Of a stretch of 64,000 nt of DNA, positions 55,801-61,633 are shown in pieces. How positions within the stretch are numbered: position 1 is the stretch's first letter; every line of letters begins with the position of its first letter. Location of the stretch: contig NZ_NIDE01000014.1 in NCBI RefSeq assembly GCF_002197845.1, positions 558,001 through 622,000 of the forward strand, in the 5' to 3' direction. The stretch comes from Fimbriiglobus ruber. GTDB lineage: Bacteria > Planctomycetota > Planctomycetia > Gemmatales > Gemmataceae. Position numbers and translations under genes: made by a program. Under the pieces are notes generated by a model. That model ran no database searches, had not been told where the DNA came from, and was given only the letters and a program-made list of their open reading frames with translations.

Positions 55801-56024
55801 CGACCGATGAAATGCATCCGTTAGAATTGCGGGTTTGGGCGACCGAGACTCTTGGCGCAATTGATCCAAAAACTCTGTCAGACGGCAGAGGAAAGGCGAA
55901 GGCAGACGTGCGATCAAAAGTTATTAATCAGCTTGTATTTTTAGAGCTCAATGGTACTGATCCGCGCATCAAAACCGCGGCCTCCGTGTCACTCCAACGG
56001 TTTCGAGCGGGACTCAAAAAATAA
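52875..56024 (+). CDS. Transmembrane Ser/Thr kinase 2 with HEAT-like C-terminal domain
   Basis: 1,049 residues from TTG 52875, overlapping the zinc-finger stop. The kinase region (LGRGGLGVVYLAQ, HRDIKPANLML, DFGLAKV, GTPDYMAPEQ) is nearly the same at DNA level as copy 1 up to about 53610. Next come a Ser/Asp-rich linker with several possible phosphosites (DLPRSDSFRTSPLVD, VISDQTEPF) and one transmembrane helix (IGFVLVGLFVIGGLCLAAAFWY, about 395). A long extracytoplasmic or cytoplasmic domain of helical HEAT-like repeats follows (LNHDSSAVRDAALAVLRRH). The divergent C-terminal domains suggest that the two kinases sense different partners. Confidence 0.9.
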   Translation: MLSHPDYTDVRELGRGGLGVVYLAQHTLLKRWEVLKVMGRPQMTQPGAADRFLQEVQSAARLEHPNVVKAYTAMRVGDTLAFAMEYVPGVDLAKVVQTGGPLGVKVACFYAAQVALGLQHAHDKGMVHRDIKPANLMLMKDGAKQVVKILDFGLAKVTSERPADTGLTGDGQMMGTPDYMAPEQALDAAKADIRADIYALGVTLYFLLTGVSPFRRTSLLATLHAHQTESPRPLQELRPDVPPGLAGVVGRMLAKQPAERYQTPKDVLDALVPLYKGAPAGLVAPAVLPAAVPAPASSIHQAATILGPSPSTAVDRREFVPPPHTRPADGLESESDLPRSDSFRTSPLVDMPTVISDQTEPFSRPADQPLGRATKSTHNRRGKLIRIGFVLVGLFVIGGLCLAAAFWYADRSSRSPDQATAGVPIAVPKDPAPPATTTEIAPENWLPTLRANDAAATLRVLKSLAAVDAGRQPPGEELLTEVTVKLNHDSSAVRDAALAVLRRHDAASPPTEARLRKALSCAWIEGQLYAVQWYGRIQAPPPVVDRLEALCRNPSPQTTALRLAAVDAWVGCQPGARASAFHCLAERLDDPEPQVSAAAQRALRRTGFTPEQRSLLVNYLNSPRLDVRFKTTPARSAVAQLLRDDPADTDQLLRAFRPLLSAREPAELRAVAVDVILASDDAVRRCATSQDADPAPALVDLLVGNDGAVPNASPEVRRRIVTRVAAAAPLALPADRLMVVLERDPDATVWAAAEGLLCIMPVASADDVARVRKLLNSPRVRAAGKEQVLDALAAADDGPARDLVAAAWPEVWDVFQAQVRRADALSLLTKGLSVVARLIDRRPGGADVDRDRAIVDTLIALAFDTDERQNEIDPDVRTTAARLIRPFGGLAIECLDKRAAKTKKDDVACRLYGGIISLGTDGPLRDKAVEIMAGRVLGTAKDKPGLRPALLSAAGRLGGDRFVDSLLLWSDRKNPSTDEMHPLELRVWATETLGAIDPKTLSDGRGKAKADVRSKVINQLVFLELNGTDPRIKTAASVSLQRFRAGLKK

Positions 56025-56093
56025 GTGCGCATCGCGGAGCGTGAGGCGATCCCATACATGGTACGGCATAACGATCGTTAGGGTGCGGCGTAT

Positions 56094-56244
56094 GCCTTGC
56101 TAGGTTCGTATCACCAGTACCACCCCCGCTTGCTTCATCTTCCTAACTACGACCCGGACATTATTCCGCTCCTCGATGCGCCGGTCGGATCGGCGTTCGA
56201 GCGGAAGGGCGGCACCGGGTCGCTCGTCGCCGTCGAGGACGAGT
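56094..56244 (+). pseudogene. 3' remnant of a cassette gene
   Basis: The frame reads AYALLGSYHQYHPRLLHLPNYDPDI, PLLDAPVGSAFERKGGTGSL and VAVEDE before TAA at 56244. There is no start codon with a ribosome-binding site, and an in-frame TAG lies just upstream. DAPVGSAFERKGGTG resembles DUF2185-like immunity proteins (from memory, weak). It directly precedes attC-like site A, as the first, broken cassette would. Confidence 0.5.
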
Positions 56245-56254
56245 AACCGCAAAC

Positions 56255-56348
56255 TCCGAAACGGGTACGGCAGCAGACCCCGTCGCGTGCAGGCTCCGCC
56301 CGTGTAAAGTCGCCCGAGCGGCCGGGCTGTTGCGCTTGGGCGTTCGGC
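56255..56348 (+). repeat. attC-like site A
   Basis: TCCGAAA replaces the usual CCGAAC at the 5' side. Inner arms GCAGCAG-A-CCCCGTCGCG and GCGGCCGGGCTGTTGC pair with an unpaired A. The 3' half is TGCG-CTTGGGC-GTTCGGC (GTTCGGC at 56342-56348). Confidence 0.6.
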
Positions 56349-56376
56349 CACCGGCGGCGTTATAAGGAGGTGCCCG

Positions 56377-56577
56377 ATGTCCGAGGACATATATCGGCGG
56401 GTCAAATCGGTCCTGCTTGCTGTCTTGGTCCTCGGGAGCCTGTTCATCGGATGGCGTTGGTCGGAGAATGGGCGTTACCAACTGGTCGACTTCCGCAAGA
56501 CCGGGAGTCGGGTAAGACCTCTCCCGGTCATGGACACCCGCACCGGGGAGATTCAGACGGTGGACTGGAAGGATTGA
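56377..56577 (+). CDS. Small signal-anchored cassette protein
   Basis: 66 residues from ATG 56377; GGAGG lies seven bases upstream. One transmembrane helix (VLLAVLVLGSLFIGWRW, about residues 11-28), then a short basic and polar tail (LVDFRKTGSRVRPLPVMDTRTGEIQ). It fills the space between attC-like sites A and B exactly, the layout of a one-gene cassette. No family is recognised. Confidence 0.65.
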   Translation: MSEDIYRRVKSVLLAVLVLGSLFIGWRWSENGRYQLVDFRKTGSRVRPLPVMDTRTGEIQTVDWKD

Positions 56578-56583
56578 GGCCGG

Positions 56584-56680
56584 GCCGAACCGGCCGTTGC
56601 ACCTGATCGCGGCGGCACAATGGTTTTTCGGGGTTCATCGTCTCACCAGCTGCCGCGACAGGTGAGATGTAGCGTTCGGC
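56584..56680 (+). repeat. attC-like site B
   Basis: The clearest site. Outer boxes GCCGAAC (56584-56590) and GTTCGGC (56674-56680). Inner arms CACCTG-A-TCGCGGC and GCCGCGACAGGTG are perfectly complementary apart from one extra A. The 3' half is TGAG-ATGTAGC-GTTCGGC. A 28-base loop separates the arms. Confidence 0.7.
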
Positions 56681-56696
56681 GGCGGAGGGCTTTGGA

Positions 56697-56987
56697 GTGT
56701 CGAGCGACGCAGAAGAGCAAATCATTCGGCTGCTGACCGACCTGCGGGAGGAACTGGCCTACCGTCGGCGGGTGCTCGATGAGTCGATCGGCTTACAGAA
56801 GCGGGCCGTCCGGCTCCAACGGATCGGGTTGGCCATAGTCCTCGCGATGATTGTGGCGGGCCTGGACTCATCGCGCTCGCACAGTTCGCCCCCCGTGGGC
56901 GCGAGCACACCGAACCCAGCGCCGCGGCAGACCCCGTCGCACGACGGCATCATGGGGATTGAGTTGGCCGAGCGGCGGGGCTGCTGA
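56697..56987 (+). CDS. Small membrane cassette protein
   Basis: 96 residues from a GTG at 56697 (GGAGG eight bases upstream). An N-terminal helix (AEEQIIRLLTDLREELAYRRRVLDESI) looks like a coiled coil. A transmembrane segment (LQRIGLAIVLAMIVAGL) and a Pro/Ser-rich tail follow. The last 25 codons and the stop lie inside attC-like site C, so the tail ASTPNPAPRQTPSHDG is site-derived. No family is recognised. Confidence 0.6.
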   Translation: MSSDAEEQIIRLLTDLREELAYRRRVLDESIGLQKRAVRLQRIGLAIVLAMIVAGLDSSRSHSSPPVGASTPNPAPRQTPSHDGIMGIELAERRGC

Positions 56988-57002
56988 GCGTTGGCGTTCG
57001 GC
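56909..57002 (+). repeat. attC-like site C
   Basis: ACCGAAC (56909-56915) and GTTCGGC (56996-57002). Inner arms GGCAG-A-CCCCGTCGC and GCGGCGGGGCTGC pair with the A unpaired. 3' half TGAG-CGTTGGC-GTTCGGC. Confidence 0.65.
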
Positions 57003-57019
57003 GAGGGAGGTTGCACCGG

Positions 57020-57556
57020 ATGGGGCGATGGGGGTTCAACGACAAATCACGGTTCGGCGACAGGTCGCGGTTCGCCGTCGAGGTCGGCGAGTCCCACAGC
57101 GACACCGACGCCGCCCGACGGGTCGATGTGTGGGCCGCGGGCGTCTGGCTGACGTGCGACGACAACAATGTGTACGTCCCGCACTTCGCGGGGTGCCTCC
57201 AACACGCGGTCGGCTACCTCCTCTCCGATCCGCAGTGCAGCTGCGGTCGGCCGTACCCCGAGCTGTCGGTCGCGGACAACTACCGCCGGCTCTGGGGCGG
57301 CGCCCAGACCGACAACGCACAGTATCTGTCGTATCGGTTCATGCACTGGGGGCCGACGGCTGATAACGTGAGTATGCTCCTGTTCCGGGAAGCGGGCACC
57401 GCGTATCTGCCGTTCTCGTTCTGTTGGCCCGTCCGCGCAGAGCTGGGCCAGGTGTTCGTGGCCCAGCTGCCGGAATGGGAGCTGGCGGCCGTGCTCCACG
57501 ACACCGCGTGGGCGCTCATGTGGGACTGGGCGGATCGCAGTAGGTGGCCCAAGTAG
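57020..57556 (+). CDS. Hypothetical cassette protein, soluble
   Basis: 178 residues from ATG 57020 (GGGAGG nine bases upstream, at the cassette junction). Segments: SRFAVEVGESHSDTDAARRVDVWAAGVWLTCDDNNVYVPHF, CSCGRPYPEL and FREAGTAYLPFSFCW, then LPEWELAAVLHDTAWALMWDW. No signal peptide or membrane helix. The strand-rich N-terminal part and the Trp-rich helix at the end recall immunity-protein folds, but I cannot name a family. It lies between sites C and D. Confidence 0.65.
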   Translation: MGRWGFNDKSRFGDRSRFAVEVGESHSDTDAARRVDVWAAGVWLTCDDNNVYVPHFAGCLQHAVGYLLSDPQCSCGRPYPELSVADNYRRLWGGAQTDNAQYLSYRFMHWGPTADNVSMLLFREAGTAYLPFSFCWPVRAELGQVFVAQLPEWELAAVLHDTAWALMWDWADRSRWPK

Positions 57557-57649
57557 GCCGAGCCCGACGCCGCGGCCGACCCCGGCGCGCGGCGCAATTC
57601 CGGGCTGGATATCCTTGAACGGCCGGATCACTGAGTTTGGCCGCTCGGC
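57557..57649 (+). repeat. attC-like site D (degenerate)
   Basis: GCCGAGC (57557-57563) and GCTCGGC (57643-57649) pair with each other but have AGC/GCT in place of AAC/GTT. Inner arm pairing is weak. The spacing TGAG-TTTGGCC-GCTCGGC is kept. Confidence 0.5.
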
Positions 57650-57666
57650 GGAAAGAGACCTTCAGG

Positions 57667-58014
57667 ATGGCAAAGCTCACGGTCACTCACCAGCCTCCTC
57701 GTCACGCTGACGGTCGGCCATCGGCGGTCATCGAGGGCTTCGGTGGCGTCCTCACCGACTTCTTGTTCTGTGAGGCGGCCAGCAGCCCAGGGGTGCGGTA
57801 TACCCTCAACTGGCTCGACCAAACCATTGCTGGCGACGGGGTGATCGACTGGGCGGGCAACGTCTTCTTGATCACCGGCGATCGCGACCGCGTGTCTGTG
57901 ATCGAGGACGAAGACATCATGGGTCGACCGGAACACCGTTGTGAGTTACCGACCCAGGAGTTCCGGACACTGCTTGTCGAGTGGGCGGCCGCTCTTGAGT
58001 CTGAGGGCTGGTAA
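57667..58014 (+). CDS. Hypothetical cassette protein, soluble
   Basis: 115 residues from ATG 57667. The sequence has GVRYTLNWLDQTIAGDGVIDWAGNVFLITGDRDRVSVIEDED and ends TQEFRTLLVEWAAALES. It is acidic, has no membrane helix and looks like a small alpha/beta protein; the final helix LLVEWAAALE is typical of small immunity-like proteins. No family is recognised. It lies between attC-like sites D and E. Confidence 0.6.
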   Translation: MAKLTVTHQPPRHADGRPSAVIEGFGGVLTDFLFCEAASSPGVRYTLNWLDQTIAGDGVIDWAGNVFLITGDRDRVSVIEDEDIMGRPEHRCELPTQEFRTLLVEWAAALESEGW

Positions 58015-58018
58015 GTAG

Positions 58019-58107
58019 GCCGAACCTGGTGCAGTAGACCCGGCGCGTGACGGCTTTTCGGGGAATCAGACTCTCCAGCCCACCGCCGTTGAGTTTGACC
58101 GTTCGGC
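58019..58107 (+). repeat. attC-like site E
   Basis: GCCGAAC (58019-58025) and GTTCGGC (58101-58107). 3' half TGAG-TTTGACC-GTTCGGC. Inner arms GCAGTAGACCCGGCG and CAGCCCACCGCCGTTGAG pair only in part. Confidence 0.55.
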
Positions 58108-58138
58108 GGAGGAACGGTGCGTGCATGGAGGCGGCATA

Positions 58139-58516
58139 ATGGGTAAAAGTTCGTTTGCGTGGCGAGGGAGGTTCTGGTGGCCTTTGTCACTCGCTGCCAC
58201 AACCTTGTTAATCGGATGCTGCGCCGGGTTGGCGCATTTCGCAATACGGCCAACGAATGGCGCCCGCGTCGAAAATCTGGAACGCGAGATCAAGGAACTA
58301 TTGCCCGTAGGAAGTTCTCGCGAGCAGGTTATTTCGTGGCTGGCCTTCCACCAGTTCGAATCGTGGGACATTGAAGAGAGATCCGGCCGAAAATGCGGCA
58401 CGGGTACAACAATTCCGAACAGCAGTTGGGTGCAGTCAGCCTTGATTGACATCGAGTTTTACTTTGACGACCGAGGAGGACTAGAAAAAATTTACATCGA
58501 GAGGGAATGTTACTGA
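58139..58516 (+). CDS. Membrane-anchored cassette protein
   Basis: 125 residues from ATG 58139 (GGAGG seven bases upstream; GTG 58121 is an alternative). The N terminus has basic residues and one hydrophobic segment (WPLSLAATTLLIGCCAGLAHFAI) with a lipobox-like LIGCC, so a lipoprotein is possible. The mature part has VENLEREIKELLPVGSSREQVISWLAFHQFES, resembling the PepSY/BamE-like SSREQVxxWL helix, and ends IDIEFYFDDRGGLEKIYIERECY. Lower GC than its neighbours. Function unknown. It lies between sites E and F. Confidence 0.6.
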   Translation: MGKSSFAWRGRFWWPLSLAATTLLIGCCAGLAHFAIRPTNGARVENLEREIKELLPVGSSREQVISWLAFHQFESWDIEERSGRKCGTGTTIPNSSWVQSALIDIEFYFDDRGGLEKIYIERECY

Positions 58517-58606
58517 CGTTAAGGGACTCGCTCGTAAGCCGCAAGACTGTTGCTATTAGCTAGCCCACGCGTTCAGTTAAGCGATCGCAGTGGACGTTCG
58601 AGCAAC

Positions 58607-58693
58607 GCCGAACCCGACGCCGAGGCAGACCGGGCGCCATTACGGCTTTCCGTGACATGACGCCCAATCCGGCTCCCGGCTGCTGAGTTCGGC
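58607..58693 (+). repeat. attC-like site F
   Basis: GCCGAAC (58607-58613) and GTTCGGC (58687-58693). Inner arms GGCAG-A-CCGGGCGCC and CTCCCGGCTGC pair with the extra A. Here TGAG runs directly into GTTCGGC without the seven-base spacer. Confidence 0.6.
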
Positions 58694-58778
58694 CGAATCA
58701 GCGACTCCGCCAGGTCCGTCCCTCGGGCGCGTTGCAGCCGGCCTTCCAGCCGGTGGAAAACCTCGAAGAGGAAGTTTC

Positions 58779-59426
58779 ATGAATCCACCGTCATCGCCGG
58801 TAGAACACGTTGGCCCAGAGACTGGCTCGCCTAGCGCTCGTAGGCGCATCTTGTTCCTTTGCCCTTGCGTAGCTGGGCTCCTCGGTGCCGCCTTGGTCGC
58901 TTGGTTCTCCGGCTACAACCTGGCCATCTCGCTGGCCTGCGCGTTCGGCCCGATGGCCGGGGTTTATGCCCTCGTGGGTAGGGATAGCAATGCGGCCACG
59001 GCCCTCGGCGGGGCGGGGGCCGGCGTGCTGGTTTGGCTCGCCGCGTGGTCTGCCACGGTGCTCGTCGATTACGCCCTCTTTGCGAATATCGAGTTTATTC
59101 ATGCCCGATTGGACTTATCTGGCGGAGAATACGGACCCATGTTCCCGTTCGCCTTTCTCTGGATGTGCGGAATGCCCGCGGGGCTGCCGGCGTTCGGAGT
59201 GATCTGGTTAGTTGGCGCCGTACGTCGATGGCGCCAAGATAGGATGCTAGTCGGGGCGGCGGGGGGAACCGTGCTGGCCGGCGTAGGCGGATTGTTGGCT
59301 ACCGCTCTGACAGAATCTTATCCGCTCCACGAGTTACTGGTTGTTGGTTTGGGCCCGTTTGCCGCAGTTGCGGGCAGTGCCGGAGTTATCTGTCTTGGGC
59401 GGAAATGGGCGGCATCCATGTCGTAA
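58779..59426 (+). CDS. Multi-pass membrane cassette protein
   Basis: 215 residues from ATG 58779 (AGAGGA six bases upstream). About six transmembrane helices: FLCPCVAGLLGAALVAWF, LAISLACAFGPMAGVYAL, GVLVWLAAWSATVLVDYAL, FPFAFLWMCGMPAGLPAFGVIWLVG, VGAAGGTVLAGVGGLLATAL and LLVVGLGPFAAVAGSAGVICL. No motif of a known transporter is seen. It lies between attC-like sites F and G, an unusually hydrophobic cargo for a cassette. Confidence 0.65.
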   Translation: MNPPSSPVEHVGPETGSPSARRRILFLCPCVAGLLGAALVAWFSGYNLAISLACAFGPMAGVYALVGRDSNAATALGGAGAGVLVWLAAWSATVLVDYALFANIEFIHARLDLSGGEYGPMFPFAFLWMCGMPAGLPAFGVIWLVGAVRRWRQDRMLVGAAGGTVLAGVGGLLATALTESYPLHELLVVGLGPFAAVAGSAGVICLGRKWAASMS

Positions 59427-59461
59427 TAAGGGGACGCAGACCGTTTTTGTCACTGCTGAGG

Positions 59462-59556
59462 ACCGAACAATTTGCTGCAGTAGACCGGGCCGCCCTTTCG
59501 GCTTTCCAAGTTTGCCGCCCGGCAGGCGGTCCGGCTGCTGAGTGGAGCCGTTCGCC
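59462..59556 (+). repeat. attC-like site G, last of the array
   Basis: ACCGAAC (59462-59468) and GTTCGCC (59550-59556). Inner arms GCAGTAG-A-CCGGGCCGCC and GGCGGTCCGGCTGCTG pair with the extra A unpaired. 3' half TGAG-TGGAGCC-GTTCGCC. Confidence 0.65.
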
Positions 59557-59694
59557 GGCCGAGAAAGCGCTGCCGGGCCTGACGCTGGTCGGATGGCTGT
59601 GCGTCTCATAAGTTGCAACTCCGTCAAAGCTCTTTGACAACGTCCAGAGTTCGTATCGCTCATAGTACCCTTCGGAGAGGCTTTAAGGATCGTC

Positions 59695-60438
59695 ATGAAA
59701 ACGACTATCGCAATTATCGGCATACTCAGCGGCATTGGCTTTGCCTTTTTGGGAGTCAACTATGGCGAGTTCCTGCCACAAGCCAAGATGCCATTTATTG
59801 TCATGGGAAGTCTGCTCGGCCTCGGTGGTGTGGCCATGCTGTTCTGGACCCAACTGATGGCTCGGCCCGCTCCATTACCCGAGGAAGAGATTACCATCGT
59901 CGAGGCAAAGGATTCCGTGACCGGTAAATCGACCGTCCGAATCCCTCTGAATGGAATTGAAACGCCCATCAAGGGGCAGCGCTGCTACCTGGAGGCGACG
60001 GACGAAGGAATGCGTTTGCTGGATTCCGGCGGCGAGATTCTGACGGCGATTCCGGCGGGGGAAATCGTGACGCGAATTCACCTGCCGAGCTTCTGGGGGA
60101 CTTCGTCATTGATGATCGAATGGGAAAATAAAGAGGAGCCATTCCACTTCGAAACGAAGAAAGACGTCGTTCAACAGGTTCGTGATCTTGTGGCCGTCAG
60201 CTTGAAGCTACACCCCGAAGCCGCGATCGAGGCGATGAGGAAAAGAGGCTTTTACAGCCTGGCGATCGGCGGCGTTTGCCTGGCGCTCGGGGTCGTCGTC
60301 ACGTTTACATCGTTCGCCGCGGCTGGCGCCAATGGTCGGTTCTACATCATGACGGGACTCCTCGGCTTCGGAACGGCCTCGCTTTGTCGGGGGCTCTACT
60401 GGCTCGTCAAGGCCGCGAATTTGAAGAGCAAGCGATGA
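59695..60438 (+). CDS. Membrane protein with central soluble domain, unknown
   Basis: 247 residues from ATG 59695 (AAGGA five bases upstream). Two N-terminal helices (TIAIIGILSGIGFAFLGVNY, FIVMGSLLGLGGVAMLFW), a cytoplasmic domain of about 125 residues, and two C-terminal helices (SLAIGGVCLALGVVVTFTSFA, FYIMTGLLGFGTASLCRGLYWLV). The middle (CYLEATDEGMRLLDSGGEILTAIPAGEIVTRIHLPSFWG) has the layout of a PH-like domain. Lower GC than its neighbours. It starts 138 bp after site G and has no attC-like site after it, so it is probably not a cassette. Confidence 0.65.
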   Translation: MKTTIAIIGILSGIGFAFLGVNYGEFLPQAKMPFIVMGSLLGLGGVAMLFWTQLMARPAPLPEEEITIVEAKDSVTGKSTVRIPLNGIETPIKGQRCYLEATDEGMRLLDSGGEILTAIPAGEIVTRIHLPSFWGTSSLMIEWENKEEPFHFETKKDVVQQVRDLVAVSLKLHPEAAIEAMRKRGFYSLAIGGVCLALGVVVTFTSFAAAGANGRFYIMTGLLGFGTASLCRGLYWLVKAANLKSKR

Positions 60439-60584
60439 ATTGGGAAATGCGGTGCGAAGGCTTCCGCAATCTCGGTCGGGTGATTGAGCGGGCCCGGCGC
60501 GAGAAGAGGTTCACGATTCACGGCCGGTTCGGATCGAATGGAACATCGATTGTGAAAGCACCGGAGTGCGGCGGATGCAAAGGG

Positions 60585-60888
60585 TCTATACTTTACGCGG
60601 TCCGGAATGAGGTCTTTCGCCGCCCGGGTGTGGGCGGGGTCGGCGTCCCCGGCCGGTGCGACCTCACCCCCAGCCCCTCTCCTCCGAGAGGAGAGGGGAG
60701 CACGTGGGCGAACGTCACCGACACGGGCGGACGCCGTGTCCCGAACGGCCGCCCCCCACTCCGCGAGCCGTCCGCTCGTGCTCCCCTCTCCTCTCGGAGG
60801 AGAGGGGCCGGGGGTGAGGTCGCCGCTCCCACCCGTCTCCACTCGCCGGGACGGAGAACACCTCATTCCGAACCGCGCGAAGTATAAT
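60585..60888. repeat. 300-bp imperfect inverted repeat with nested GAGAGGAGAGGGG hairpins
   Basis: 60585-60630 (TATACTTTACGCGGTCCGGA) matches the complement of 60845-60888 with few changes. Further in, CTCCTCCGAGAGGAGAGGGG-type hairpins at about 60656-60705 and 60777-60830 are inverted copies of each other, together with the adjacent CTCACCCCC/GGGGGTGAG. This is a fold-back element without coding capacity. 60439-61286 holds no gene. Confidence 0.8.
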
Positions 60889-60930
60889 ACGTTTGATGAG
60901 TGCCATTTCGTCGAGATGTTCGCCCCGGCG

Positions 60931-61119
60931 CTCGGCGCGGGTCTCCGACCCCGCCGTTCGGTCCGACCGCAGGTCTCCCCGCCCGCCGCCCGCGCGCGGC
61001 GCCGTTCGGTCCGACCGCAGGTCTCCCACGCCAGCCTGGCGCAGGGGCGGTGTCCGAGGGGGCGAGCGTCGGGAGACCTGCGGTCGCGAAGAACGGCGGG
61101 GTCGGAGACCCGCGCCGAG
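60931..61119. repeat. Fold-back repeat, copy 2 of the 38391-38530 family
   Basis: CTCGGCGCGGGTCTCCGACC at 60931 is answered by its complement ending at 61119, with inner GACCGCAGGTCTCC/GGAGACCTGCGGTC arms. The sequence is nearly the same as 38391-38530 except for an extra internal copy of the GTTCGGTCCGACCGCAGG unit. Confidence 0.85.
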
Positions 61120-61286
61120 CGCGGGTGCGGGGGACTATTGCGGCGGGGGGTTACGTCCTTCCACCTCGGCTGCCTCATGAGCCACAAAAGTTTATCAAAA
61201 CTGGATTGAATCCATTCTAAAACGGCGCCGGCTGTGCTGCATAATCGACCGGGGTAGGCCGACGGATCTAACTGGAGGGGATTGTC

Positions 61287-61550
61287 ATGCGATCTCTCCG
61301 CTCTCTCGCTTTGTCCGCGCTGGTGGGGCTCGCCAGCCTCGGAATTGTCGGCGCCACGCCGCACGAGGCGGACGCGTACTGGTACCGGGGGTACGGCGGG
61401 TATCACTACCCGTACTACTGGAACAACACCGGTTCCTATAACCCGTATCGGTACTACCAGCCGTACTATAACAACTATCACAACTACGGGTCTTACGGCT
61501 ACAACCCGTATTCCGGCTGGTACGGCTCCTATCCTTGGTACCGGTATTAA
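61287..61550 (+). CDS. Small secreted Tyr/Asn/Gly-rich protein
   Basis: 87 residues from ATG 61287 (GGAGGGG seven bases upstream). Signal peptide MRSLRSLALSALVGLASLGIVGATPHEADA. The mature 57 residues are almost only Tyr, Asn, Gly, Ser, Pro and Trp (YWYRGYGGYHYPYYWNN and PYYNNYHNYGSYGY), as in small low-complexity cell-wall or matrix proteins. It is monocistronic and followed by a good terminator. The Tyr-rich composition could support cross-linking or aggregation at the surface; this is inference. Confidence 0.75.
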   Translation: MRSLRSLALSALVGLASLGIVGATPHEADAYWYRGYGGYHYPYYWNNTGSYNPYRYYQPYYNNYHNYGSYGYNPYSGWYGSYPWYRY

Positions 61551-61577
61551 TGCTTACAAGGCGTAATATCAGCAAAG

Positions 61578-61610
61578 AAGGGCACGCGTCCGAGAAAGGG
61601 CGTGCCTTTT
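61578..61610 (+). terminator. Rho-independent terminator of the Tyr-rich protein gene
   Basis: GGCACGC (61581-61587) pairs with GCGTGCC (61600-61606), with AAG/CTT closing pairs outside and a T-run after the stem (CCTTTTCATT). It lies 27 bp after the stop codon. Confidence 0.75.
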
Positions 61611-61633
61611 CATTATTAAAACTAGTTTGTTAG

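Noticed and set aside
56041-56090. GGCATA/TATGCC hairpin with TAACGATCGTTA as an attC-like site
   Set aside because: The palindromes are short and lack the outer boxes and the extra base; a terminator for the kinase gene is as likely.
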